DNA of 64,000 bases from positions 302,081 through 366,080 of the forward strand of contig MEHQ01003724.1 in assembly GCA_008828725.1 (NCBI GenBank). The letters are read 5' to 3'. Source of the stretch: Saccharina japonica. Taxonomy: Eukaryota > Sar > Phaeophyceae > Laminariales > Laminariaceae. Below the pieces are notes generated by a model. It was not told the DNA's origin and searched no databases. It saw only the letters and a program-made list of their open reading frames with translations. Positions within the stretch are counted from its first letter, which is position 1; the number at the start of each line of letters is the position of its first letter. The translations under genes were made by a program, and so were the position numbers. Of the stretch, positions 40,581 through 51,855 are shown one piece after another.

Positions 40581-43500
40581 GTGTTTCGCGGCAAAACGAT
40601 AGAGGGCTCGAATGTGACGGGTGGCATCCCGCACGCGCAAGTCAAGACACCGCGCTCAAATCTCAAAGCCAAGCGGGCTTTAAGCCTTAGGAAGCGTGTT
40701 CGGAACGGTCCGGGTCTTTTTTTTCTCGTTTTGTTTCTCTTTGCGTTGTGGTGGGATTGTGCTGACGTGAAATCAAGCGCACGCCTTACATCACGAGAGT
40801 ACTCAACAAGTTGTTAGTTATCACTGAGAATTTATCTCGCCCGAGTTTCCGAGGGGGCGCCATTGGCTGCTGGCTTGTGCCCCCACCGGTTGTATGGCGT
40901 GTAACGACGTTGCCATCAAAGCACTTGCTAAAAACGTTTGGGGCCATTGCTGGTCGTTTCAGAGGCATAAAACAACCCAATGTCCCTGCACAAAAATGTG
41001 GCGAATATCGAATTATCGAACTGCCGGGGAAGGCCTCGCTACTCCAGGTTCCGCCTTGCACCTGCGCAACCTTTCAGGAGTTATCGCGCGGGTTAAATCT
41101 CGCGCGAGGAACACATTTGTCGCCTCAAACCTCTTAGTCGCTACAGTGGGTGGTGCAGAACTGTAACGTATAGCCGTTGCGCATGGACAAATAAGGCAGA
41201 TGGTGGCCCGTCTACGCATTCCACCCCCTTATCCAGACGTCCACTTAAACTTATAGCTTTCTTGTCGGCTGCTTGCGCAGCGCAGGTGTTTCACCATGAA
41301 CGCGAAACGGCAACGGAGGCCCTTGTAAGCAGCAGAATCGGAGCTCGTCAGTCTCAGGGTGACCCTGGCGCTCGCGTGTGGCGGGGAAGAGGCGGAGCGC
41401 CGTCGCTTCGATCGAAAATCGAACAAGGCGGCGGCTTCGCGGGAAGATGAGCAGCGAGTGAACCCCGTCGGATAGCACGGGAGTACAACATATCGCTCGC
41501 GAGGAAGCAGGTGCGATTGATAATAGCGTTTTCGGCGACCGTTTTGAGCGCAATAAAGTGGGGACGTTTGGTATTACTGCGGGCGATTCGGCGCAAGGCA
41601 TGCTACAACCACGGTGGGNAGAACGGAGAACGTTGCCGGGCCGACANCTATATTGTCGATTCGTTGCCGACGACGGCCCTCTCTGGGTTTTGGCAGCTCG
41701 CCTTGGTTACGTGGGCCGTTTTTTGTTATGCCCCCGGCGTGTGAAATCCGGGGCGATGCATTGACTATTATAAGTTGCTCGGCTCGCTGCCAGGTGCGAA
41801 AATTGGAAGTAGACGTTAATCAACGCTGGCGCCTCTCGGCTGGTGTACACTGTGGTCCCATCGTACCACCGGCTACTTTTTCAGGTGTCACGGCTGGAAG
41901 CGACGATCGAGGTAGGCGTGAGGCGGGAACGAGCGAAGCTAGACGCGGTGGCCAAGGCAAGCCTCACCGAAGCGCCGGGAGAAGTGGCAGCGTTTGGCGC
42001 TAGGGTCGAGACAATGGAGGCCGACCTCCGTGCCATCCGGTAGCGGGAGCGATTAGCCGCTGAGACAACCGATGACCTCAAAGCCGAGCTTGNGGTCTGC
42101 CGAAAGAAGTCGGAGAGAGCGAGGGCGGCAGCGGCGGCTGCACTGGAGCAAGCTCTCGCAGTTGAATTCTCACTTGATCCTAAAACGCGCTCCTCCCAGC
42201 AGGCGGCAGAGACGCTCTCAGCTGCTGGAGCGGAGTCTTCAGACGGAGACTGTGGGTTGGCGGCAGGCGTGGGGGGTGAGGCGCCGTGGGCGGAAGCGTG
42301 TTGGGGAATCAACGGTGTCGGTTGTCTCGTGGGCTGTTCTTGAAGGAGAGTTCCAGCGGTTACGCGCAGAGTATGGAAAGGCGAAGGGGCGCATCGCTGC
42401 GCCGGAGGAGTTGGTGGCTGGACCCCGGCGGGCCAGTACACAAGCTCGGAAATAATTTCAGGTGCTTACCGGAAAAAACGGAGGGCATGGTCGAATGGGT
42501 CTCGGCGGGAAGAGGGTGTGTGTTTTGCGTGTTGTAGGTGGCGGATGTCTATCCATCTACGAAGTCGCCAGGAAGTGGTTTAGGCGCCAGCCTAGTTTAT
42601 TTTTATTCCGTGAGCGCCGGTGCGAGCGCGGTTTTCCGTATCGTGTTGGCGTGGTTGGTTGCATCAGAGCGCAGACCGAGTAATAAGACACGTTGTGCGC
42701 TGTTTCCCCCTCAACGATAGAAGTTAGATTAATACCTCCTGCTGACCGTGGCGAACGCTCGCCGACATCGCCTTGAGCACATTATGGTTGTTGTTTCTGT
42801 CCATTCTGCTTGAGGCCACGACGAAAACAACTACTGTGTGTAATAATGAACTAGGTTTTTTCTAACATGTACTGGCGTGTCTTTATCCTTGTCGTTGTAA
42901 ATATGGTGCTCTGGACACGCTGAAGCTATCGCAGGAATTGCTGCTGAGGTCACACAGAAAGCGTCAAAGCTGGGAGGGAAATTCCGACAGCTCGGCAACT
43001 CTCCCGCGCAGTTGCAAGGAATCATCTGCCCCACCAACCACGCTTCATAAACATGCTAACTCGGCACAGGGCTCGCGGAAGGACCGCCAGGAGCTGCTGC
43101 AGTTGTGACAGTACCGAAAAAAAGCTAAACTGCCCCGGCCCCCTCGTCGGTTGATGCCCACGTGTATGACCTTGACGGCCCAGCAGTCCAGGCTTCGTGA
43201 CACACGCGGCCACGTCAAGCGACTTCTGCAGCTGGCGGCGGGCGAGGTGCTGGGCGACCTCGAAGACACTCGGGACTATTTCGGTGCTGCCAACGCTGCC
43301 GCGGTCACACGAGAGGGGCTCTTGCATCTCCTGAGGGTGGGGGAGGTGGCCGCCGGAGACCCCGGTTCTCCCAGGGGGGACAACCTTGACCTCCCCACGG
43401 AGTAACAGCTTGAGGCAAATGCGGTGGCCCGGGCGCTAGTGGCAGGTTCAGAGAGGGTGGACGACGAGGTCTGCAAAGCTGTGGTACAGCTCACGAAAGC

Positions 43501-44110
43501 TCAGGGCGCCTAAGGGACAAGGCTGCTCAGGTTTGTTCGGGGCTTTTTACCTGCACCGATTGGGATTGCATCTCCCTGTGATGTGCGTCGAAACTGCGAG
43601 TACAGTAATGATGGCCAAAATCATAATGTTTCTTTTCGTTTCCGCGTGGTACTCCTGCGTGTTTTCGCCTGATCATGCTTGTGCTCCACAAATGCAGTAC
43701 CATGTCGGCACTGGTCAAACGTTCGAGTTGGGAACCCCCCCCCCATCCTCACCACCCTCCTCCTCTTTGCTCCAGTCGAACGACGCTTTGTCGAGGCTGC
43801 CATTGCCTTTACCCCGCGCGATCGTGGGAGACACCCGATGCAGCGCCTCCTCCTTCCGTGATGTGCTCGCTAGAAAAAAAAATGCGGCCCTCAACCGTCG
43901 GGCGAAGCACACCAAAAGAAAAACGCCCGTGCGAGGAGCTTGTCTGTGCGGTTGGCGGAAACGGGTTGAGCACGGCGGGGCAAGGCGGTTGTCTCAAAAT
44001 ACTGGTATCCGATCGCCATAGACTAATACGTTAGAAGTGGTGAGGGCCACTGCAGCGATGCTGGAGAGGCAGGTCACAGAGCACGGAAACGTCGGTAAGT
44101 TCCGAGGAGG
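40581..44110 (+). pseudogene. Degraded coiled-coil gene, right copy
   Basis: Mirror of the left copy on the plus strand: ESELVSLRVTLALACGGEEA (41.34 kb), VSRLEATIEVGVRRERAKLD (41.89 kb), RKKSERARAAAAAALEQALA (42.10 kb), VLEGEFQRLRAEYGKAKGRI (42.34 kb), RLRDTRGHVKRLLQLAAGEV (43.19 kb), ERVDDEVCKAVVQLTKAQGA (43.46 kb) and AMLERQVTEHGNVG before a GTAAGT donor (44.09 kb). It shares the TAG after ADLRAIR with the left copy, so decay began before duplication or the stop is spliced out. About 1.27 kb (42.16-43.43 kb) has no counterpart on the left. N bases at 41,619, 41,647 and 42,093 mark unresolved positions. Confidence 0.55.
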
Positions 44111-44486
44111 AGCGAACAGAAAAGACGACGCGTTCGTTCGGATGGTACAATTTGTCGGACGCGTAGGTTGCCTCGATGTCGTTTTTGGGGCTCTTCCCAA
44201 TGAAATCCCCCTCCGTCTCGCCGGGAGTGGAATATACAAAAAAAGGAGAAGCGTACGGAGTATTATTTGGGACTTGTTTGTTTTGTTTTGTTCGGATCCC
44301 ACGCGTCTCAGAACGACGCTCACACGCTTCATGCGACAAAACATGAGGGATGTCACACGGCCAGAGGTCCCGTGTCGAGGTCATTGCCCTTCCCTCCCCT
44401 CCCTTCAACCTGCCAAATCAAAAGTATCAAACCCCGGCAAACCGTGCTGATTTTTCTGGTCTCTTGTTTCTTTTTTCAGCGGCTCA

Positions 44487-44508
44487 GAGTCACTCGCGCG
44501 AGTGACTC
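44487..44508. repeat. 22-bp perfect palindrome
   Basis: GAGTCACTCGC followed by its exact reverse complement GCGAGTGACTC. It contains two TGACTC/GAGTCA half-sites (AP-1/bZIP-like core). It follows a TTTTTTCAG acceptor-like sequence. Confidence 0.7.
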
Positions 44509-44667
44509 CCCGATTTATTTTGCCGTCTTAAGCTTTTTTTTTTGTGATTTGGCGATAAGCCCCACCATGAGATCGTTTTACGCTGCGCCAAACCAAACAA
44601 CTTCAAGCCCGTTTTTGAATGAAGTACGGAGCCACTTGCGCGAAAGGCTTAAACCTCGGCAGTCAAA

Positions 44668-44812
44668 ATGGGGGTACACCCCCCTACGATACCGTAAAAT
44701 GGGGGGGCTACGATACCGTAAAAAAAGGGGGGTATACCCCCTACGATATCGTAAAATGGGGGTATCCCCTACGATACCGTAAAATGGGGTTACACCCCCT
44801 GTCGTAGTCACT
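44668..44812. repeat. 28-bp tandem repeat CTACGATACCGTAAAATGGGGG
   Basis: Four to five units of a word like CTACGATACCGTAAAATG joined by GGGGGTATACCCCC-type palindromic linkers. It yields short YRKMG-type frames that are not taken as coding. Confidence 0.85.
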
Positions 44813-45409
44813 CACCTGAGACGTCTGGTTGCCTCAGCATCGGCTATTAATACTTATTAATAGTATGAGGAAGGTCTGTTCCGGTGTGTGCGACCGACCG
44901 ACTACGAAAAATGGTACGTGAAGTTGACAGCCTACACCAGTTTAGGCCAGCACAATGAAGACACATATGATACTGCAGGGGCATCTTGATTAAGCAGGTA
45001 CACGCGACATATATTGCAATACACAATACGTTTTTCTGTGTCGTAATTTAGCTGGAACAGTCGATTACCACAAACGCCGATATGTGTACCCTCCCGTACA
45101 AGACAAGCCACATCCCATCCAACAAATGTAGAGCACTGCAAAAAAAGTTCAAAGTTCAAATTCCACGGTGTTTTATTAACATAGTACCAAACGTACCTTG
45201 CAGCCTTGTGCGCACGTTTTCTCCTAATCCTAGGTACAGTAGAGGCGCCTTCAAGATTCGAGGATACAAAATGAAGCCAGTAACGTTAACAAACCCTGGG
45301 TCAGCAAGGCATGCTTACACCACCTTGACATTCCGAAATCCTGTGTATTATGTATGCGGTCCTACTGATCATATATTGCCAGATGACTAAAATTAACTCC
45401 TCACCTGCT
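44813..45409. other. Intergenic, nothing recognised
   Basis: No exon with plausible splice sites or conserved motif on either strand. The 3' UTR of the ankyrin gene should lie just left of 45,410. Confidence 0.4.
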
Positions 45410-47074
45410 TTACAAAAACTTGAGAAGGTTCTGGAAAATGCCGAGCTCCTGCACTCCCACGACTCTCTTCACCACACACTCGACGTCGTCATCACCAGCC
45501 CCGCTCGCGCCCTCCTCGGCTTCCTGGAAAGCGATCCCTCTGTTGCCGACGTTCCCGGCTGCACCACCATCGTCATCACCAGCAGCACCACTCCCCCCTC
45601 CCTCGACCCTCGTGAACTTCGCCGGGCGAGACACTGCGTCTCGCTCGGGGGGGTCTCGCTCTGGAAGGCCTCGCTCCGGAAGGTTTGGCTCCTCGAGGCT
45701 TGGCGCGGGAAGGTTTTCCTGCGCCTTGATGAGACGATCGCGGCACATTACAAGTGTTTTCCTTCGTCGCCACACCTTGGCCTTGGCCAGCAGAGCCCGC
45801 ACGGATGGGTTGCTGGCCCCGTGTGCCGCCGAATCTAACATCACGTGCTCGTGTGCCGCCGAAGGTAACATCACGTTATCGTGTGTGACGTCCAAGTGCA
45901 CCACCTCCGCCGCAGTGCGACCCTCGCCGTCGACAGCCCTCTCGTCCGCGCCGCTCCTAAGCAAGAATTCCACCATCGGGGCGGAGTTGTCTTGCTGGGA
46001 CACGCGGGCGGCCCGGTGGAGCGGCGTGTCTCCCCGTCCGTCAGGAGCGTTGACGCTAGCGCCGAGCTTCAAGAGAGCGGACACGGCCTTGACCGCCATG
46101 TTTCCGGCAGCGCGGTGAAGGGGCGTTCGGCCGCCGTCCAAGTCCGCGGCGTGCAAGTCGGCTCCCGCCTCGAGGAGCAGCTGGAAGGCGTCGACCTTGT
46201 TTCCGTGAGCCGCCTCGTGCAGGGCCGTGCGGCCCTTAGAGTCGGCACCGGTGGCGTCCGCTCCGTACTGGAGGAGCAATTTCACAAAGGCCAAGCCCCC
46301 CTGGCTGGCGGCCAGGTTTAGCGCGCGTTGGAGGAGGTGGGCCTCCACGCCAGTGTCCAGGAGTGTAACCAGCGCGCACTGGTTCCCAGCAATGACGGCG
46401 TATTCGATTTGAGTGTCACCTTCGTTGTCTGGCATGTTTGTCGCGGCACCAAGGTCGCACAGAACTTTCACAGATTCGGTATATCTCAGCTGCAAGGCCA
46501 GGTGCAGAGGCGTCCGTCCGCCTATGCGCCTCGCGTTGATGTCCGCCCCGGCTTCGACGAGCGCGCGGATCGCCCCGAACTTGTTCCTCTCGGCTACGGC
46601 GTGCAGAACGGTATAGGCCATCGAGTTGGTACAGTCAACGCTCGCCCCGTTCTGGAGGAGGGTCATGATGACCCCGACGCTTCCTCTGGCGTTGCCTGGT
46701 CGACCGTCGTCGCGCATCGCTGCCAGTTCCAGCGCTGTGAGGCCGCGCGGATTTAGCGCATTGACATTTGCGCCATAGTCCAAAAGCACCTGAATGGCCG
46801 CCGACCGGTCTCCCCTTACAGCAAGCTTATGGATGATAAAGTCCCCGTCCTTACAGATGGTGTTCGCTGGTGCGCCCAGCGCCAGCAGTTTTCTCATCCG
46901 GTCAACGTTGCGGTCAGATGCAGCGAACTCGAGCCGACGGCCCAGGAACTTTTCCAGCTCTCCTAGTGCCCTCAAGTGTACGAGTGCATGGTCGAACACT
47001 TCTGCCTTCTCATGCACGGTCATGGTGCTCACTGGGGTGCGGTCGACACTATTAATAGTATCAGCCATCGCCAT
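45410..47074 (-). CDS. Ankyrin-repeat protein with WRRRK tail, 554 aa
   Basis: One uninterrupted exon. The start is the ATG at 47,074 (MAMADTINSVDRT), the first ATG in frame; an upstream TTG is ignored. About ten ankyrin repeats span residues 50-410, clearest in GGRTPLHLALQLRYTESVKVL, KGRTALHEAAHGNKVDAFQL, GRTPLHRAAGNMAVKAVSAL and GDTPLHRAARVS. They are followed by a 9-residue duplication (NVMLPSAAH / HVMLDSAAH), a basic VWRRRKTLVMCRDR segment and an acidic, Pro/Glu-rich C-terminus with ERGLPERDPPERD repeats. Ankyrin repeats mediate protein binding; the partner is unknown. I associate the WRRR..LV.CR tail with a brown-algal ankyrin family (from memory, not checked). High GC and strong third-position bias support coding. 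Confidence 0.85.
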   Translation of the reverse strand: MAMADTINSVDRTPVSTMTVHEKAEVFDHALVHLRALGELEKFLGRRLEFAASDRNVDRMRKLLALGAPANTICKDGDFIIHKLAVRGDRSAAIQVLLDYGANVNALNPRGLTALELAAMRDDGRPGNARGSVGVIMTLLQNGASVDCTNSMAYTVLHAVAERNKFGAIRALVEAGADINARRIGGRTPLHLALQLRYTESVKVLCDLGAATNMPDNEGDTQIEYAVIAGNQCALVTLLDTGVEAHLLQRALNLAASQGGLAFVKLLLQYGADATGADSKGRTALHEAAHGNKVDAFQLLLEAGADLHAADLDGGRTPLHRAAGNMAVKAVSALLKLGASVNAPDGRGDTPLHRAARVSQQDNSAPMVEFLLRSGADERAVDGEGRTAAEVVHLDVTHDNVMLPSAAHEHVMLDSAAHGASNPSVRALLAKAKVWRRRKTLVMCRDRLIKAQENLPAPSLEEPNLPERGLPERDPPERDAVSRPAKFTRVEGGGSGAAGDDDGGAAGNVGNRGIAFQEAEEGASGAGDDDVECVVKRVVGVQELGIFQNLLKFL

Positions 47075-48084
47075 GATCCACGCCGCCGGAATCCACAAAG
47101 GGTTTCAGCTCTACGTACTATGTGCAGTAGTTGGGTTCGCGTGACACGAGAAAATTCTGAAAATCCTGAACCGTGAAGTCTCACCCTGGTGGATGGTACT
47201 GCTGCACAGTAGATGGAGAGCGGAGAGCACAACGATGCGCGCGGGGCAACTGAGAACGTCAAATAGTAACAGCGTGAAAATTGCACAACATGCTACTATA
47301 CTGTACTATACTGTATACAAATGGACAAGGCACTCTTACGAATGTGTTTGTCGACACATAAAAATACGTCGGGAGACGGCAGTTTCGTGAGGCCCATCTT
47401 TAGAGCCTGACGCACTATCATACGCTGAAAACGATTACTATGTTGGATCTAGACGGCCGACCGCCACAGGCCTAACTTGCCGTCTCCTGACATATTTTGT
47501 ATACTTCGAAGTACACACACAAGCTGGGAGTTCTCCCGACCGGTCGATGGCAGGGTTATAAAGTTATCATTAGCCGGCCGGGCCGTGGTGCGCGACACAT
47601 TTGACTTCGCGCACCACGGGGCGGAGTGCGTGGTGCGACCCCCACACCTCGAGCCGCACCACGAGCCGGAGGCGAGGTGCGCCCCCCGCCAGGAGCGCCC
47701 CCGGAGGGCCGCGGGAGGGCGCTGCCCAGCGTAGGGCGCGCCGGATGCCAACATTTAGGCATACAGTTCGATTCTTGTATAGACTATACTGGTACCACGT
47801 ACCAGGTATGCGTTAATATATAGTAAAAAAAATGCGTCTTACCCGCTCCGTTTACCTTCTTCTATTAACAGTAGGCGGGCGTTAGGCTGGCCTGGGATGC
47901 CGCGCGACGTACAAACAAACAAACACGAAGTTACCATCGCAATACTTGGTATATCGTGCGCATGTAAACTACTGTACAGAGAGTAAGAATCATTGAAACC
48001 ATATGTTTCTCTACTGTACCTGCTTCTTGAGCTTTTCGAAATCTGTCTCGTCCTCAGGCAGATAAAAACGGCAAACGTTCACAT
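47075..48084. other. Intergenic with a GC-rich 85-codon open frame
   Basis: A sharply GC-rich island (47,580-47,740) holds a plus-strand frame ending ARCAPRQERPRRAAGGRCPA and stop at 47,734, with the reverse strand also open. No homology is recognised, so it is not called as a gene. The 5' side should carry the ankyrin promoter. The rest shows GTACCACGTACCAGGTA-type words only. Confidence 0.3.
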
Positions 48085-48480
48085 ATCGGACAGATCATGA
48101 TCGAAATCATCTACACTAGATCATGCAACCTGCCTTGTGCAGGGTCTGTACAGTACAGATCTCACCCAGGATACATGCCCTGGATCATGCAGGCTCTACG
48201 GCTCCCACCCGGCAATTAGTTTTCGCTATCTTTTTTGTTGAGCTTTTCGAAGCCTGTTTCGTTCTCAGGCCGATACAGATCACGGGCTAGATCGTCTCTC
48301 GTAGACCCTAACCTGTCTAGATAAGTCGACGAGTAGATCCTTCCCTGCCTTGTGCAGGGTGCGTATCATACATATCCAACCCAGGAAATGTGCTCTGCTG
48401 TAGATCATACTGGTACAGATCAGGATCTGTCTTCAGTATCTTCCCTGCAAGATCTAGATCATCAAGCGGGAATCGGTGAT
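48085..48480. repeat. GATCTGTAC-family dispersed repeat, copy 3
   Basis: Diverged copy with two near-repeats of CTTGTGCAGGGT and the landmarks CACCCAGGATACATGCCCTG and CGGCTCCCACCCGGCAA. Confidence 0.75.
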
Positions 48481-50140
48481 CTATCCGACGTTTGCAAACC
48501 TTTGAACTTACGTACACTTACTATATCCACAAAAAACGGACAAGTTCTTTGCTGCCACAAGGTGATTTGGCATATGTACGCCGTAGACGAACGTCTTCGG
48601 CAGCATGGCAAAAGGTGCCTCAAAATATCTCGCCTGCGGCTAAAAAGACCCCGAAAATGTTTTCGCCTGCGCAGAAACGAACTCAATTCTCGGATATTTT
48701 GCCGGCGAAAAAAGGTGCGGAGCTCAGAAACGGATGCATGTGCAGCAGCAAGCCGGGCATACGTAGCCTCCGGTGGATGGAGCGCTGCTCGCAATTCTGA
48801 CGAAAAATGTGCGCCAGCGCTACGAAATTTCACTCTTACATTTCTGATTTCAACGATATTCAACTTTGCAAGCTGCGTACATTGGTTCCTACATATATAC
48901 GTTCTTCCTCGTAATGGCCGGTGACTCCCACCCTGGATGCTACGTACAGGGTCAGCAAGACGATGACACTTGTAGGCGTGGTTGCCAGATGATTTCGGCC
49001 CACCATGCCATTCGGCGGGCATGAGGTGCAATCGATCGTACCTTGCACGTACGTGGGGGGCAAGAGCTGCCTCGAACGTTACTCTGAAGTGGAATACCTA
49101 TGATACCCTGCCCGGTCCTTGATACTGACTATCAATAGTACGAGTACGTCGTGATCTAAGATTACCGTACGGGTATTGTTTACTACTGTCAGGTTTCCGC
49201 CGTACACGTGCTTGTATGATATGATATCATAACTCAAACTGGTATGGTTCATTCACTCTCTCACATGCTCAGCTGCTTGCTGTGCTGCTGTTGAACTGCC
49301 GCACGTGCTGGGTGTAGGACGACCCCTCCTCGTCGACTACGATACAGCAGCAGTAATCAAAGGCAATCGCCGCATCACCGCCCCAAGTATGTTTATCAAC
49401 TCATCAAGGCCTGCGTACAGTACCAACACCGAAAACCGTTTCGTCGGTGCCTTTTTATGCCTTTTTTGCCGTTTCGACGGTTACGGATTACGAATATACC
49501 TCGTACATACAAACGACAAACGGGTACCACGTGCATAAAATGGTGGGATATACCGGGCCTGCTTCTTATCAGGTACTGCCCGTAGATATTCTATGTACGT
49601 CGTAATGCTTGCGGGAATCATGTGTATCTCGATGTCATGGTACCGCTTCCGTAATCTTGTAACATCAACTGACTCTGACTGAATAACCAAAATCTTCATT
49701 TTTACGCACACCATTCATTCCAGCGGCGCCTGTGGGTTCAAGGTTAAAATATTTCACGACGCGGCGCAGCACGGCGCGCGATCAGCAACGGTTCAAAGAT
49801 CTACTGTAGATTTGCTTAATTATTTTCGACCAGATTTTTGGGATCTTTGGCCAAGACCCTTTTTACGTTTACCACAATCTGTGACAGCAGTGCTGCTGTA
49901 CGTATACGCGTACAGCGTACCTTATAGTAATATTGGCGTGCGAGGCAATGCGAGCAAGCACAGGTATACACAAACCAACGACGAACGTCAGAAATGATGG
50001 ATTGACTGACAGCATCAAAAAGTAAGTTTCACATACAGCGGCTCGAATGGGGCCGAAGAAAATAAGAGTTCGGCAAGTTGACGAGATACAGCAGCAGCAG
50101 CAGTAGTCTACTACGAGTATTAATACTACAAGTACGTACG
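48481..50140. other. Region without a recognised gene
   Basis: Overlapping plus-strand frames at 48,352-48,924 and 48,492-48,800 include a basic segment (CLKISRLRLKRPRKCFRLRR in one frame, KKTPKMFSPAQKRTQFSDIL in another), but neither frame has clear splice or start support. The remainder to 50.1 kb is rich in GTACGTAC and CAG words. Confidence 0.3.
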
Positions 50141-50159
50141 TACTGTAGTACTCGTAGTG

Positions 50160-51440
50160 TAGTAGTGACTGTTAATCAGCGCCAATGAAATGCATTGGGA
50201 TGCTGTTCCCTACTGTACAATTTTGTTTTATTAGGACTTCAGAATCTACCTATATAGTACGTAGTACTGACTCGTACGCCAGGCAATAGTCTACTGATGC
50301 TGACTGATGACTGCTGTAATGTGCCGCCAATCTGAAGCTGTCCCACCTACTGCCTACTGCCACTTGTTGTGTGCCCATCCTGTTTCATCCTGTTCTTGTG
50401 TCGTGAGCAGCCCCACAGTTCAATTTCAACAAGGGCGATGAAGACAACAGACCGTGGGTCTGGGACCAAGAGCACAACACTCTGGACCACGAGGGACGCT
50501 CGTGGCCACTACGTTAGGCTGTTACAGCACTAGCTTAGCTTAGGTTAGCTTATATCGGGAGGGTAGACAGGGCTGACTGGTCTAGCCACCAAATAGGTTA
50601 TCGCATGCGTCACAAGTGCTCACCTGGGCAGGACACGTTTATTGGCACGAGGGTTGTCAGATACATACATATCGGTGCATGGATTGCCAGGCAGTCATCC
50701 ACATGGCGTTTGACCCATGTTTTTGTTTGCGATGTACACGAAAGAAAGACTGCATGGTGGCCACATAGTCAGGGAGCAATGCAGTGTACATACAGTGTTG
50801 AAGCAATCTTGCCGGGGTGACGGGGGGGGGGGTACTCATGCCGTGCACGGCCGTAGTCGTATGACCATAGAAAGGGGGGTCACAAGAGGATATGCCCTGA
50901 TTTCGAGGAAGCACACATGGACCACAGATAAGTAGTTGCATGTAAATCCCGCCATGTTTCCTTTAGGTTGGGGAACACAAGATAGACCTTGGTACGGCAC
51001 CCCAGTACTTGAGCGCACGTACATATCTATATTCGAAGTACGACATCTTGTCCGAATACCCACCACGTACATGAGAAGTAGTCGGTGTTTTCGAGTTTTA
51101 GCCCAAGGAAACAAACCCCAAATGGCCTGGAGGGACTACTATAGCATTATAGCATATAGAGTCGACCAGGGATTTTGTATGACCACCAATAAAAAAAAAA
51201 ATGAAAAAAAAAGTGACCAACAGGAAACGTTAGGTCGTAGAGAGAGGTACGCGTGCCTGCCGAGCGTATGCGTGTCCTCAGCCTCATACTTGGTATCAGA
51301 GAGCTCGATACACTCTGTTCAGAGAGCTCATGTACTCGGTGTAGGATCATCACCAGCGGGTACACTGAACACACTTCTTTGATTGGGATATGATTTGTAT
51401 ATTCTGGATGGGGGCTCTTGCCTCCCTGGTGCCTGCCCTA
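50160..51440 (+). repeat. Segmental duplication, copy B (TDP1 last exon and flanks)
   Basis: Matches 22,240-22,320 and then 25,704-26,650, skipping the 3.4 kb between them. Roughly 75-90 percent alike by eye, with indels. It lacks TDP1 exons 8-9. Confidence 0.7.
50408..50517 (+). pseudogene. Second copy of the TDP1 last exon
   Basis: Same 110-bp length as the exon at 25840-25949, same GTGTCGTGAG acceptor, same open frame and TAG stop. The translation keeps RPWVWDQEHNTLDHEGRS and WPLR; three amino acids differ (S to N, S to G, G to D) against several silent changes (for example CCA/CCG, TTG/CTG, GAT/GAC). No other TDP1 exon lies nearby, so it is a stranded exon unless used as a distant alternative 3' end. 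Confidence 0.7.
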
Positions 51441-51508
51441 TGTAGTATGGATACCATACGCTATACCATACCAAGGATTTTCATCATCCCAGGAAGACAG
51501 CGGAAGCC

Positions 51509-51580
51509 TCGCCTTGCCTTGCCTTGCCTTGCCTTGCCTTGCCTTGCCTTGCCTTGCCTTGCCCTGCCCTGCGCCTTGCC
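51509..51580. repeat. (CCTTG)n microsatellite
   Basis: About eleven pentanucleotide units CCTTG followed by variants CCCTG. A shorter CCAAG array on the same theme lies at 62,930-62,955. Confidence 0.9.
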
Positions 51581-51855
51581 CGTGTGTATTGGGGACACAT
51601 AGAGCCAGTACACCGGTAACAACTTTCATTTTGCGCTTCCAAAGCAGCGGCTACGCAGAAAAAAAAAACTTTCTTCTCAGGCCAGCCTCGAGAAAAACTA
51701 CTGGACATAGGGCGCCACCCATCTGGCCATGCCACAACTGACTGCTGTATGTAGTAGCCTGCTCCAAGACTTTTGTTCTTGCCTCCAACGATCTGCGGGC
51801 GTGCTCTGCCTGGCAAAATCACGACCCTCCCCCCCCCCCCAAAAAAAAAAAAAAA

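Larger units (their letters stand above)
34351..43735 (+). repeat. Ancient inverted duplication, right arm (interrupted)
   Basis: Counterpart of 29,375-34,350 in opposite orientation. It runs 34,351-37,258, is interrupted by the palindrome and direct copy (37,259-40,580 is extra), and resumes at 40,581 to about 43,735 (CAGTACCATGTCGGCACTGG). Total extra material relative to the left arm is about 4.6 kb. Confidence 0.75.

Noticed and set aside
47477..47734. GC-rich frame as a gene
   Set aside because: Both strands are open, no motif is recognised and no splice partner was found; kept only as a remark.
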